Shown piece by piece: positions 10,991 through 22,367 of a DNA stretch of 64,000 nt. Every line of letters begins with the position of its first letter. Position 1 is the first letter of the stretch. The notes beneath the pieces were generated by a model. It had not been told where the DNA came from. It saw only the letters and a list, made by a program, of their open reading frames with translations, and searched no databases. A program made the translations under genes and the position numbers. The stretch is from Flammula alnicola (Eukaryota > Basidiomycota > Agaricomycetes > Agaricales > Strophariaceae): the NCBI GenBank assembly GCA_015499995.1, contig JADNRV010000164.1, positions 1 through 64,000 of the forward strand, in the 5' to 3' direction.

Positions 10991-12067
10991 GGGGGTTTCT
11001 AAGATATTTGATATGAGGTAGCGGTAAAAGAGGCGTCGATTATTCAGACAGAAAAGTCGTGCTTCAACCTGTATAGGATTTGGATCGGTTAATGGTTAAA
11101 ACCATACAAAATTGAGGGCTCAAGTAATCCTAACAAGGGGAACAAGAGCGCCAATAAACCAGCGTCAGCGGTAGCATCTTCATCGAGAGCACCAGCAGCA
11201 CGTACCACTTATAATTCGATAAGGGCAGGGACAGAACCTTTACCTTTACCGTTACCAAAGAAAAGAGAACCTTTCTCAAAGAGAAAACCGCTCAGACTAT
11301 AGTCAGAAAGTCAGATCCTTAAATAATATTCAAAGCGCACCTCGCAGGATATTATCCAGGACGGCTTCTGTACCTACACAAAGAGCGACCTCCCCACCAG
11401 AAGAGGAAGACGAAGATATTACCTAAGAACTTTTCCAGACGCCAAACGTACCAACTAGATCTACTAAGATGGGTATGCCAGCACCAGGAACAAGAGATGC
11501 GCCAAGTTTGATCCAGACAAGGAGTCCGAATTGCTGAGATTTATATCTCGCATGGAGGATCTCTATTCTACTCATTCTATCACGGATGACAAGGAGAAAA
11601 TAAGGCTACTAGGCAAATATGCCCCAGCGGAAACTGAAGCAGAATGGAGCGCATTTGACGAGTACAAAGCCGGAGCCTGGAAAGCTTTTAGAGACGAAGT
11701 CATAAAAAGCTATCCAGAAGCCGCCGCACTCGAAAGAGGCTCGCTTTTACGGTTCAAAAAGATATGCGCAGAGAAAGCTGGGCGGCATGGGATCCCTAGG
11801 CAAGACCTTCATGCTCTTTTAAGCCTGAAACGAGCATTCGTTGCAGAAGCCGAAAAACTGTTGGTAACACCAGTGCTTATGTCAAATAAAGAGCTAGTAA
11901 CGGAGTTCCTAGGATGCCTGTCAGAGGAATTTCAGCAGAGGCTGAAAGACAAGATGGATGACTTGGCAGACACAAAAGGAGCATCTACAAGCACACATCA
12001 GGAAAAACACTTTTGCCCCAGGTCATCCTAGGAAAATTTGGCTGGAAGACATACTACCAGGGCATCC

Positions 12068-12180
12068 CAGGGCATTATATGTGCCCTGGGACACTCCTGT
12101 GACGCCAGGAGACTTCCCAGAAGGTTCCATCAATTTTAATATATCCTATGACACTCCTGTGATGCCAGGAGACTTCCCAG
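12068..12180. repeat. Short direct repeat near the left end of the inverted-repeat element
   Basis: GACACTCCTGTGACGCCAGG, with its following AGACTTCCCAG, occurs twice about 60 bp apart (one C/T difference). Such subterminal repeats often bind transposase. Confidence 0.6.
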
Positions 12181-12299
12181 GAACTTGTATCACCTATGAC
12201 ACTTTCAGAGCAGTCTAAGAATCTAGGTGGCCGTTTTCCAAATATAATTCATTTTATAGCTACATAATGTAAAATTATATTACCAAAGTATCTAAAACA

Positions 12300-12760
12300 T
12301 TAGCCATCGTTGCTGGATCATCATCAATGCACCCGCTGTTGCAGCATCGCCATCATCGTTGAGCCCGTGGCGTCGTGGCGTTGTCGTGGATGCACCTGCG
12401 ATGTCGGTGTCGTGCGGTCATCATCGATGCACCCGCAGCTGTGCCATCGTCGTCGAAGTACCAGTGGCATCGTGGGGTCATCGCAATGCACCCGCTGTTG
12501 CGGTGTCGTCGTCATTGTACCCACAGCGTCGATGCGGCCGCAACGTTGTGGGGCTCATCGTCAATGCACCCGCGGCGTCGATGAGCCCCATGACATCGCA
12601 GGCTCTTCGTGGATGCACCCGTGGCGTCGATGTACCCATGGCGTCGATGCGCCCGCAACGTCGCGGGCTCGTCATCGATGCATCCCTGGTGTCGATGCAC
12701 CCGCGACGTCGATGGGCTCCGCCTACTGGAACTTATCAGTAAGTATCGCACGAACCTTGT
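12300..12760. repeat. GC-rich minisatellite, first block
   Basis: Degenerate tandem copies of a GTCGTCGATGCACCCGCGGC-like unit. All frames look open by composition (Met-His-Pro-Arg repeats). The same unit recurs at 13,800-14,780. Confidence 0.75.
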
Positions 12761-12879
12761 TAGATATGGACTTACCTGCCAGCTCGCTCGACAACGCCCC
12801 ATCTAGATCCGCTTTCCCCCCCTACCCGCAAATCCTCCACCCACGAGCAACCCGCTGATGACCACGAGCCCGCAGACAC

Positions 12880-13700
12880 GTTCCACGCCGAGGAAGGTGA
12901 ATGGCGTCGGCGTCGGCACCATTTCCAGTCTGCAGGTAACTCTGGCCTCTTCTTGCACTGTCCGCCATCGTTCTGACCAAGTTGCTTCGTATCTAGAGAT
13001 TCGGTGCTGTAGAGACGTGAATGTAAGTCAGGATCTCGTTTGTAGCTATAGGATTGAACTAACCTTGGCCATTGATCCTGCCCCGCAACCTCCAGCGCTG
13101 AAACCCATCATTGTATTGCTGCAAGTCGAACATATACGGCCCTTCAAACAATGAGTGAAAGGGGGTGGGATCTCGAAGGTAGCGATATCGCCTTTTGCTC
13201 GCAACCCCTTGACCCAAGGCCGAAGCCCTCGATCACGGCCCACGGACATGCTGTACGACGTGGAGGGTAAATGGCGGAGGCGGCAGTGTTGTTTCTAGTG
13301 TGTAGGCATCTCTAACCTCTTCTCGCACTGCTGGCATTGTTCTGATGGTGTTTCTCTGTGTCCAGAGGCTTGCTGCACTGTAGACGCGTAAACATAAGTT
13401 ATAACTTCATTAATAGGCGTTGCATTGAACTAACCTTGACCTAGACCCCGCCCGATCCCTTCCAGCATCGAAATCGACGCCCACCGCACACCGCTGTTCG
13501 AACGCGTACGACCCACCGATCGCCGATTGATAAGGTGTGCAGGATGTCGAGAATGGAGGCGGAGAGGCCGACGGTGCTTGTAGGCAGTGTTTGCATGACC
13601 GCAGGTCCGTCTCTCGTGTATCGCCTTCTAGCTGCTTTGTGGTGGCCGTTCTGGGTGTGTAGGCAATGCCGCAGTAGACAGAGCACTGGCTAACTCTCGC
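12880..13700. repeat. Tandem repeat of about 370 bp
   Basis: Two related units repeat at about 367-371 bp: GGTGAATGGCGTCGGCG near 12,897 and GGTAAATGGCGGAGGCG near 13,266; GAACTAACCTTGGCC near 13,056 and GAACTAACCTTGACC near 13,427. A third partial copy follows to about 13,700. No gene was recognised. Confidence 0.6.
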
Positions 13701-13799
13701 AGCCTTCGAGCACTCTGTGCGCTGTATAACCGGAAAGGTGAGTGGGCGTTTGAGATGGTGTAGCAGGTAGAGGGGCTTCGTAATACGTCCTGGACGGCA

Positions 13800-14780
13800 G
13801 CGGGTGGAGGTCTGTCGTACCCGCGGCATCCTGGGGTGGTCGTCGATGCACGCGCAGCTGCGACGTTGTCGTCGATGCACCCGCCGTCGCGGCTTCGTCG
13901 TTGCAGCGGCAGTGTCCTGCTGTCGCCTCGCCGTCACCATGCCCGCCCGCCCCTTTGCTGTCACCTCACCTCGCTGCGCCCACCTCACGTTGCTGCGCCC
14001 ACCCCGCGTTGCTGCGCTTGCCTGCCTCGGCGGCGTTGTCGTCGTGCTTGCACCTGCACCGCCGGCGTTGTGCTGCGGCGGCGTGGTTGTGGCTGCACCG
14101 GTCTTGGGTGCTACATCCGTGGTGCTGCTGCTGCGGCTGGCAGAGGTTGGGACGAGGGATGAGGGCTTTGCGATGAGTGAAGGAGCGGGACGGGTCGGTG
14201 TTGCGGTGTTTTGGGATACCATATGCACCGACGTCGAGCTGGTACCGGAGGTGCTGTCGTTTATGTGCGCGTGGGGTGTCCGGGTTGGTGTGGGCGAGTG
14301 TGGGTGAGCGAATAGCTCGTTGACGTCGAAAACGGCGACGAGGGGGGTCTTGGCTGAAAGGCGGTTGTGATGGTGAGTCGTTGTCGATGCACTTGCGGTG
14401 TCGTGGGTCGTCCTCATTGGACCCGCGGCGTCGTGGGGTTGTCTTCGATGCACCCGCAGTGTCGTCGGGTAGTCATCGATGCACCTGCGGCATCATAGGT
14501 CGTCGTCGTTGGACCCGCGGCCTCATGGGGTCGTCTTCGATAGCCCCCGCTGCTGCGGCATCGATGCACCTGCAGCTGCGCTGTTGCGGCGTCGATGCAC
14601 CTGCCGGTGCGGCGTCGTCGATGAACCCGCTACCGCGGCAGCGTAGTTGCAGCGGCGGCGGCATCATCCCGCTGTCGCCTCATCGTCACCGCGTCCGCCC
14701 GCCCCTTTGCCGTCACCTCGCCTCGCTGCGCCCACCTCGAGCCATGCACCCTGTCCGTCGGTTGTGTTCGCAGTCTGTCA
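13800..14780. repeat. GC-rich minisatellite, second block
   Basis: The same GTCGTCGATGCACCCGC unit family as at 12,300-12,760, mixed with runs such as GCTGCGCCCACC. The many overlapping open frames come from this composition; none is called. Confidence 0.7.
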
Positions 14781-14967
14781 GTTGCCGTCCTCGCTGTCTG
14801 TCGGCCATCCTCGCCAGCTGTCGTCCTTGTAACGGGGGCGGCGGTCGTGGTGGTGTTGTTGCTGGAACAGCGTAGCTGGTGGACGGCACTTGGTGACTAG
14901 ATGGCGCAGCGGATGGGCTTGCCGGTGGTGTAAGGCCGTGGGGGTGTTAACCTGAGGCTTCAAGCAC

Positions 14968-15545
14968 AGATTCGAACGTCGTCTGCATCAGACGACGTTC
15001 GAATCTAAGGAGACGACGAACGGCCGTTCGTCGTCTCCTGGTATAAGCTGTGGGGAGATGTGAGCGTCCCTGTGTGTGGATTGAAGTAGAAGAGCGGAAC
15101 GAGTCGGCAGTACCGACTCGTTCCGCTCACGTACCTTGCGGATCCCCCTCTACCAGGGCCTGCCCTTGGTCTCAGTCCCCTCGCTGCCCACCTGAACCCT
15201 ACATCCTTCGAAGATCGGAGGAGCACGCGACGGCGTCAACTTGTTCGTTCGTGCGTCTTGAGGGGCACCGCGCACGGGGGAGAGGCAAGAGAGGGTTAGT
15301 GGTGGTGGTTAGAGATCAAGATCAACGACGTTCAACGACGTTGATCTTTATCCGGCAGTTTCCGAGCACGACTGGGAAACTGCGACCACCGACGAGCAGG
15401 CCGATCCAGCGAGGCGTTACGATTTCCAATCCAGCGAGGCGTTACGGATTTGCGACATGCATGTCGCAAATCTGTCACAGAGAATAAACGAAAGTTTGAC
15501 TCACGTTGGACTGACAGTGAGACGCGACGCGTCTGGTCACATGAC
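14968..15545. repeat. Cluster of unrelated perfect palindromes
   Basis: Six clear inverted repeats lie within 570 bp: 18-bp arms at 14,968-14,985/14,989-15,006; a 32-bp palindrome without spacer at 15,008-15,039; 16-bp arms at 15,092-15,107/15,113-15,128; 10-bp arms at 15,318-15,327/15,339-15,348; 9-bp arms at 15,355-15,363/15,375-15,383; and a 26-bp palindrome at 15,447-15,472. A seventh, shorter one is at 15,520-15,534. The arms differ in sequence between palindromes. Confidence 0.9.
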
Positions 15546-15601
15546 TGCACCGATCTTGAATCTCAAGTCTCAAAATCATGCCCAGTCATTTCAATCGGAG
15601 T

Positions 15602-15609
15602 TATAAATA
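15602..15609 (+). promoter_or_regulatory. Possible TATA box
   Basis: TATAAATA lies just downstream of the palindrome cluster and 40-100 bp upstream of the gene-like segment with spliceosomal introns. Confidence 0.4.
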
Positions 15610-15639
15610 CATGGTCACATGCTGAAGTTCAACGTTCAA

Positions 15640-16640
15640 CGTTAATGTTCGACTTCCTCCCCAATTGTTCATCCCAGCCACAGCCCGCACCGCCTACCTC
15701 GACCACCATGGTCCACGGCCCCACAGCAGTGAGGGCCTCCTGTATGACAAGCATGACCAATTGAAGAAGTGCGAGGAGGACCAGACAAGGTAGTGCATAT
15801 CCCCAGGGCCGCAAAGGCCACCAGGTACGTGGCAAACAATGCCACATGATGTCGCTAACCCCCCCCCCCCTTTTGTGTTGCAGATGCCAGGCCTTGAGGC
15901 TGTTGTCTCGCCCCATGGGTGCACAAATCCCCACAAAACCACCGCACGGCTGCGCAACTGCGCAACAACCCCCGAACGCCAGCAGCACGTCGCAGGAACA
16001 GCCACCTCACATGCCACCTTGCATGCCATGCCTCACTGCCGATCCAAAACATGACGCTGACACTGCGGAAGCTCGCGAAGACAAAGACAATGGCCAACAG
16101 GTACGGCGCAGACCACCCCTCCCCTGCCGTTAACCGCCACTAACCCGCCACACCCCACACCCCCTTTTCAAGCAGGTGACAACACTGCATGTACCAAAAC
16201 CCACCACGACCTACAAACAGCCACAAAACACAATGCTGACGGCATGGCGGTGTGCGAGGAGGGGGCCACCCTAATGCCTGATGACATGGAGGAGGAAGGG
16301 CACGAGGAGGGTGATGGTGCCACCAGGTACATGGACAACCCTCCTTACACCACAGCTAAACCCCCTCCCCCCACCCCATTTTTCTGCAGATAACGAACCC
16401 ACTGGTGCTGACACAACCCGACAGCACTGTGAACAGCCGCGAACCACATCGGAACAGGGTATGGGTCACCCACACCCATACGACAACACTGCAAACCCCA
16501 ACGTACGACCCCAATGACTCCAAAATGGTGCGCCATGGGATCACCAGGCCGGTAAGCCACCCCTGCCTCCATCATTTCTGCCCCCTACACTGTAGCTAAT
16601 CCACCACCCCCATTTCATGCAGATTATGATGTTGCAGGTA
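15640..16640 (+). pseudogene. Intron-bearing gene-like segment of unknown function
   Basis: Four candidate introns have good ends, pyrimidine-rich tracts and CTAAC/GCTAA-like branch sites: 15,825-15,883, 16,101-16,175, 16,327-16,389 and 16,552-16,622. Candidate exons between them are 217, 151 and 162 bases and encode His/Pro/Thr/Ala-rich sequence with an acidic stretch (EEEGHEEGDG). The exon frames do not join cleanly, so this may be a captured and decayed host gene fragment or an element gene I cannot assemble. No domain is recognised. It lies inside the inverted-repeat element, downstream of the palindromes and a TATA box. Confidence 0.4.
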
Positions 16641-17344
16641 CGGAACCACCCCGCAAACATGAACAGAGCTCACTGAGGCCCCAAATAGACCTGCTGCGGG
16701 AGCGCCCAACTGCTAAGCTACTCCATACCCATCTGTTTGCCCTCAGAACACCACTGACAACCCCCAACCCCTTTTTTGTACAGAACAGGCCTCAAGGCTG
16801 CTGCCTTGCCCTCTGTTTAACCCCAAACCACGTAACCCGCAATGCTATCATCTGTATTGCCCTTCTAAGTACTAGTACAAGTGGTGACCTCATTAGATTT
16901 TACTATTTAGCACACCTTTCTATGTTATTCAGTGGTATATAGTTACTGAATCATATGATATTTTGCGCTATTCCAGAGACTCTGAGAGCTACAAAAGACT
17001 AAAGGGGCATGCACTGTACTGTACTAATAATATATATTGATTTAAAACTACTGGAAAAGTGTGCTTAGAGGCAGGGCAAGGGAACCACAGGGCAATAGAA
17101 ATGTGAATTGACCCAATCCTAAGACCCATTATGTTATCCTAGGACACTCTGAGTAAATTTGACTGCAATCTAGGAAACCATTAGGTTGCCTCCAGTGCGT
17201 CCTAGGGTGTCCTAGGTTACCCTAAAGAAAAGTTATCTCCTAACTGACGCCCAAGAGCATATGAGCAACCTGGCTGACCTGGCACTCTTAGGCTGCCCTA
17301 GGAGTTCCTTGGGAAAACCTGGGGAAAAAGTGTTTTTCCTGATG
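16640..17344. other. Right subterminal part of the inverted-repeat element
   Basis: No ORF of interest. It holds several CCTAGG-type motifs between 17,139 and 17,300 and ends in the inverted repeat. Confidence 0.6.
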
Positions 17345-18178
17345 CAGCGACAGCAACGCCAGCTACTGTAGAAGCAAGGATAGAAGATCGCTACAACTGG
17401 AAACAGGTGATCAAGACCGCGGTTATCATAGCAAGACGGTCTTCACAGCCATTCGAAAGGATGAGCGAGGATTTGGTCCGCGGTGCTTCGGGCGAACGAA
17501 GAGAAGATACTATCAAAATGGAAGAGACTGTAGCCAGACTGGTGGATTCCCTAAAAATCCAACAGCAGCAGCAGCAGGAGATGCGACAGTACAGCCAAGT
17601 GATGGACCGACGCTTTGAGCAGCTAATCTCAGCAATAAAAACTCAAGCGATCCAGCCACAGGCAGGAACCTCGCAACCTTACTCTTACCAACAACAATAC
17701 CCCAGGAATAATGTGTATAGCCCAGGAGCTAGTAATAGCAGACAGTATCCCGATGGATGCTACTATTGCAAAGAAATGGGGCACAGGATGCACGAGTGTC
17801 CGCACGCACTTAAACACTTGGATCTGAAATGGATAAAGCGCATAGACAGGTGGTTGAAGCTACCTGATGGTTCCCCACTACCTACAGATGGCGAGAAATC
17901 GCGCAAGGAAGTAGTGGAACAATTGTATAAAACTAGGCCGGGTATTATACCAATGGCTAAAGTAAATATGCAATCCTTCTATCAGGGAAGCGACCAAAAC
18001 CAGGATATGATGCTACCAGACATGCAAGATCCAAGGGTTTCGCAACTATTAAATGGGTTAGCGCAGCTATTAGGAAGAGAGACCGTGGATAGAATGATAG
18101 TGGAAGAAAGGGAGCCCTCACCCCTGGATGGGATAGAGGAGGAAGAAGAGAACTGTCGGGTTTTTGAATAGTTCGAGG

Positions 18179-19358
18179 ATGGGAAAGCCTGGGACTGCGA
18201 AGAAACTGACCTCTTCCGGAAGACCCAAGGCCCCTGAGGACAGAAACCGCAAGAGTCGAGTAGAAATAGAAGAGTCAGAAGATGAGGAGAGCGATGAGCA
18301 AGAAGAGGAGGACGTGAGGAGAGGTCCACCCCGAAAAAGCAAAAGAGATCAAGTAGCGCCCAGGGTATTACCTAAAGCAGTAATTGATCCACCAAGGCCC
18401 AAGGAGTTGCCATATGTAGACGTCCCAGCATTGCGATATGTTGCACGACCTACAGGCGCGCCTAAGCCTAGAGAAGTAGAAACGAGACCGGGGCCGGCCT
18501 ACAAAAACCGTGCACCCATAGAAGACGAAGTCGACTCAGAAAAGATATTGGCTGCTATCCTAGATACGCCAGTAACCGTACCACTCAAGAACCTATTCAG
18601 TTCGCCTGATAGTCCGGTCACTAAAGTGTTTGCTAAAAAGATAACCAAAACCAGACAGCCAGTCTTAATTGAGGAGGTTTTAGATGAGGAATATGAGAAG
18701 CCAAGAAGGAATGATGCTTCGGTGCCACGGGTAACATTCGCACACGATCTGCAGTTTAAAAATGATGCACTCGAGGATTGGGAAGATACCGGGCAGCCAA
18801 ACCCGAATTGGAACATAGCAAGCGATCCAGTGTTGCAGTTCATACAGGAACACGACGGAGCATTGCCCGATGAACCTATAGTCGCAAGGGAATCCTTAGC
18901 TCTTAGGTCTATCTATCCGAAGATCAATCAAATGGGTCAAGAGGAGGCGGTAGTAGATCCTGGTTCACAGATCGTGTCTATGGCCGAGGAAGTCGCTATT
19001 GAACTAGGCTTAACCTGGAACCCAGGAATCACGGTTAATATGCAGAGTGCGAACAGATCAACAAACAGGACGCTAGGACTGGCAAGAGATGTACCATTTA
19101 ATCTTGGTGGACTTATGCTCTACTTGCAGGTACATATTCTTAAAAACCCTGCTTACCGAGTTTTGTTGGGGAGACCATTTGATGCGCTTACCTGAAGTGG
19201 GATTCAAAACGAGATGGATGGTAGTCAGACTATCACTATCACGGATCCTAATACTGGGAAGCGAGTGTGCCTACCTACATATGAACGCGGTGAGAACCCA
19301 GTGCAGTTCAGGAGGAAGCATCAACATGACGCCCCTGAAAGCGCCCAGGCTTTTTAGA
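18179..19358 (+). pseudogene. Protease region of the large gypsy pol
   Basis: An acidic, Pro/Lys-rich linker (residues 1-220) precedes a retropepsin-like domain: EAVVDPGSQIVSM with the active-site Asp in DPGS, then YRVLLGRPFDAL at the end. It normally cleaves the Gag-Pol polyprotein. The frame overlaps the end of gag by a few bases. TGA at 19,193-19,195 interrupts it directly after the LGRPFDALT motif, and a T-run shift near 19,355 separates it from the reverse transcriptase frame. The stop fits a CGA-to-TGA change. Confidence 0.8.
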
Positions 19359-21715
19359 TAACCTCGAGGAACTTATCCCAGATGAAGGAGAGGTAGTGAT
19401 GATGATAGAGCTTGTTGAGAACGAGAAAAAGTTGCGCGTGCGATACGCACAGCACACAGATAATGGAACATTTACGGATGAAGGAAAAAGGCTCGCCTTT
19501 TTATCATGCGCACTAGATGAGGAGGTCATAGAAGGAGACGAGCGTGTAGAAATCGAATCCTACCTTAACCAAATCTATCCTGGTAAGCTAGAAAAAGAGG
19601 ACCAAGGGCCAGCGGCATCAGTCTACTTAGGAAAGAAATATAAACCAGTCGCTTTGAAAGTAAAGCCGGTTTATGCGTCTCTGCCAGAGCAGTACAGGAT
19701 CAAGCGGGAAATCAAGGGAGATCTGTTAGCGGATATGCCTAAGCTTAGTAAAAACCCACCTGATTTCGAACCGAAAGGAAGATATACACAAGAAAGAAAA
19801 GATGCGATGGATAAAGTACACAAGGGAGACTTCTTATTACCAGAAGAACGCAAGCTGGTACATCAGCTCATCGCGGAACAAAACCAGGCGTTCGCTTGGG
19901 AGGATGATGAACGAGGAAAATTCAGGGAAGACTTCTTCCCTCCCGTAGTCATTCCTACCATAGAACATAAGCCGTGGGTAGAAAGAAATATCCCAATTCC
20001 TCCGGGAATTTATGATGAAGTATGTAAGATCATCAGGTCCAAGGAAAAATCACAGGTCTACGAGCCTTCGAACTCCCCGTATCGATCTCGCTGGTTTACC
20101 GTGGCCAAGAAAAATGGGAAGCTCAGGATCGTGCATAGTTTGGAACCCTTGAACAAGGTAACCATCGCGCACTCTGGTCTTCCGCCCATAACAGAAGAAT
20201 TAGCCGCGCATTTTGCAGGCCGAGCTTGCGGCGGAATGTTTGATTTATATGTGGGATATGATGAATGACAACTAGCAGAGCAGTCGCGCGATCTTACTAC
20301 ATTCCAGACTCCCTACGGCACTATGCGCTTGGTAACCTTACCTATGGGCTGGACAAACTCCGTTCCCATCTTTCATGATGATGTTACATTTATTTTGAAA
20401 GAAGAGACACCCGATTTTACGATACCTTATATCGATGATGTACCTGTCAGAGGACCTCTGACTCGCTACCAAAATAAAGATGGCACTTATGAGATGATAC
20501 CAGAAAACCCGGGAATTAGACGCTTCGTATGGGAACATATGCAGAATGTCAATCGGGTAGTGCAACGCATGAAATATTGCGGCGGCACATTTTCAGGATA
20601 TAAATCAGTAATATGCGCAGCAGATATTACCGTAGTCGGTCACTTGTGCACTATGGAGGGACGCAAACCAACCACCGAGCGCGTAAAGCAGATCATGGAT
20701 TGGGACGAATTTGCGGACCTATCCCAGGTCAGAGGTTTCCTCGGTACTGTCAGCGTACTGCGCAGTTACATCTCTAATTATGCGATCAGGGCCAGGTTCC
20801 TACAAAGACTAACGCATAGTCGCGAACCATTTGTTTGGGGACCAGACCAGGAAGAGTCAGTGAAATTATTAAAGGATGGAGCACAGAACGCATACGCGTT
20901 GAAAGCTATCGATTATGAAGGACAAGGAGATGTAGTGTTGGCCGTGGACAGCTCTTACATAGCAATAGGTTTCTATGTCTTCCAAGAAGATATAAATGAT
21001 GCCAAGAAACACTACTATGCAAGATTCGGGTCCATTACAATGAATAACAGAGAAGCGTGCTACTCCCAACCGAAGCGTGAGCTGTTCGGATTAAAGCGTG
21101 CCCTCGAGAACAATCGAAAATGGTTAATTGGTTGCCAAAAATTAGTAGTTGAGACAGACGCTAAGTACATTGCTGGGATGTTACAACATCCTGACATGAT
21201 GCCTAATGCGGTAATTAACCAATGGATTGAACAGATTGGGATGTTCCACTTCACCCTGAGGCACAAAGCTGGAAAGACCTTTGGACCTGACGGACTTTCG
21301 CGCCGTTACAAACAGCCAAATGATCCGGACCCTGAGCCAACAGACGAGGAGGACATTGATGACCACGGACCCATAGAGTTGGTGATCGCAGATCCTATGG
21401 AGCCGCAGCCATTACCAATTGAGGACTTTGTTAATGAAATTGATAACCGAAAAGGCTTCTTCCAAAGTATATCTTCGGCGTCAATCAAAAGTGAGCTAAA
21501 AATAGAGGCCGATGGCGCATCGGACCCTCATGCAGTACTACTGGCGGAAATCCTAGATCAGATTGAACTGGATGAAAGCTACAGTGGGATCGCCATATCT
21601 ATAAGCTGCTTTTCACAAGAATTGGCTGAAGCCGATGTATACAGACTAGGAGAGAAAACACTACTGGAAAGACATTTGAATGGAAACAAAGAAGTGCTAG
21701 GACCTGTGCGCGTGG
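19358..21715 (+). pseudogene. Reverse transcriptase and RNase H of the large gypsy pol
   Basis: One frame covers the reverse transcriptase fingers (NSPYRSRWFTVAKKNGKLRIV), the GGMFDLYVGYDE block with a catalytic Asp, TLPMGWTNS, and the catalytic YIDD at about 20,430. RNase H follows: VLAVDSSYIAIGF, the RELFGLKRAL helix, VVETDAKYIAGM and GPDGLSRR. Together they copy element RNA into DNA. TGA at 20,266-20,268 sits exactly where the family has Arg (YDE, stop, QLA). The frame ends at 21,715, where the second gypsy element is inserted, and resumes at 28,914. Confidence 0.9.
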
Positions 21716-21920
21716 TGTGGCGGTGCTGGCGGAGCCAGCCGAGTGGAGTCTGAACCACCTTAGACACTTTCACGCATGTTTGTAGCACATCTGCATTCAC
21801 ACTCACGACATTGTCCACGCTTTCTCCGGCTTTGCACCTTCTCTGAGACAGACTCCGGCTTTGCACCTTCTCTGAGACAGACTCCGGCTTTCCCCCGCTT
21901 TCGGCTCTAGGCAGCCTCCA
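21716..21920 (+). repeat. 5' LTR of the nested gypsy element
   Basis: 205 bp. It differs from the 3' LTR mainly by one extra tandem copy of a 29-bp unit (CTTTGCACCTTCTCTGAGAC...). Confidence 0.93.
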
Positions 21921-21923
21921 TCT

Positions 21924-21941
21924 TGGTGACGAGAGTAGATT
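21924..21941 (+). other. Primer-binding site, nested gypsy element
   Basis: TGGTGACGAGAGTAGATT starts three bases after the 5' LTR and opens with TGG. The primer tRNA was not identified. Confidence 0.55.
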
Positions 21942-22202
21942 CGACGACCACACATAACCGCTGGCAAACTGGCAGACAGAAGAAGAGACGACCAACAGAG
22001 CTGGCAAAAGGCACAAGAGATACTGGAACGGATATCACAACTTAGAATCAACGATCAGATAAGACAAAGAAACATATGACAGCACAACAGAACTGCCAGC
22101 ACACCGACACTTTCGACACACAGCCCATCAACAGAATCAAGCCTCACGACAACACCATCGACTCGCAGCCCCCCATCATCACCGATAACAGAAAGACAAC
22201 TG

Positions 22203-22350
22203 ACGACAGAACAAGGACGACCCCTGACCCCAGAACAAGAACGACCCCCGACCCCAGAACAAGAACGACCCCCGACCCCAGAACAAGAACGACCCTCGAC
22301 CCTAGAACAAGAACGACCCCCAACCATTCAACAAACACAACCCCCGACCC
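22203..22350 (+). repeat. 21-bp minisatellite upstream of nested gag
   Basis: About six to seven copies of an AAGAACGACCCCCGACCCCAG-like unit. In one frame it encodes Arg-Thr-Thr-Pro-Asp-Pro repeats, but that frame differs from gag. Confidence 0.75.
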
Positions 22351-22367
22351 CCGAACAAGACGACGAC

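Larger units (their letters stand above)
11996..17344. mobile_element. Terminal-inverted-repeat DNA element, 5,349 bp, inserted in gag
   Basis: The left end CATCAGGAAAAACACTTTTG and the right end, reverse-complemented, CATCAGGAAAAACACTTTTT form a 28-bp inverted repeat with one mismatch. The duplication appears to be only CA (11,994-11,995 and 17,345-17,346). Removal of 5,351 bp restores the gag frame, which supports these exact ends. CCTAGG motifs recur near both ends (for example 12,027, about 17,139, 17,199 and 17,296). Inside are minisatellites, a palindrome cluster and an intron-bearing gene-like segment, but no recognisable transposase. The superfamily is not assigned; 2-bp duplications occur in CACTA-related groups. 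Confidence 0.85.
11463..18171 (+). pseudogene. gag of the large gypsy element (split)
   Basis: The N-terminal part reads to 11,995 (KFDPDKESELLRFISRMED, then a charged helical capsid-like region). The C-terminal part resumes at 17,345 with a Gln-rich linker and a zinc knuckle CYYCKEMGHRMHEC (CX2CX4HX4C, about 17,759-17,800), then an acidic tail to a TAG at 18,169-18,171. Gag forms the virus-like particle and binds the RNA. The gap is the inverted-repeat element. Removing 5,351 bp brings both halves into one frame. A one-base shift upstream (about 11,490) separates the first ATG region from the main frame. The pol frame overlaps the end of gag by a few bases in the +1 frame. Confidence 0.85.

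Noticed and set aside
12310..14875. Many Arg/His/Met/Pro-rich frames on both strands
   Set aside because: They are translations of the GC-rich minisatellite and shift frame with each unit.
16281..16575. Single-exon genes on either strand
   Set aside because: The frames cross strong intron signals and overlap each other antisense; the spliced model explains the segment better.
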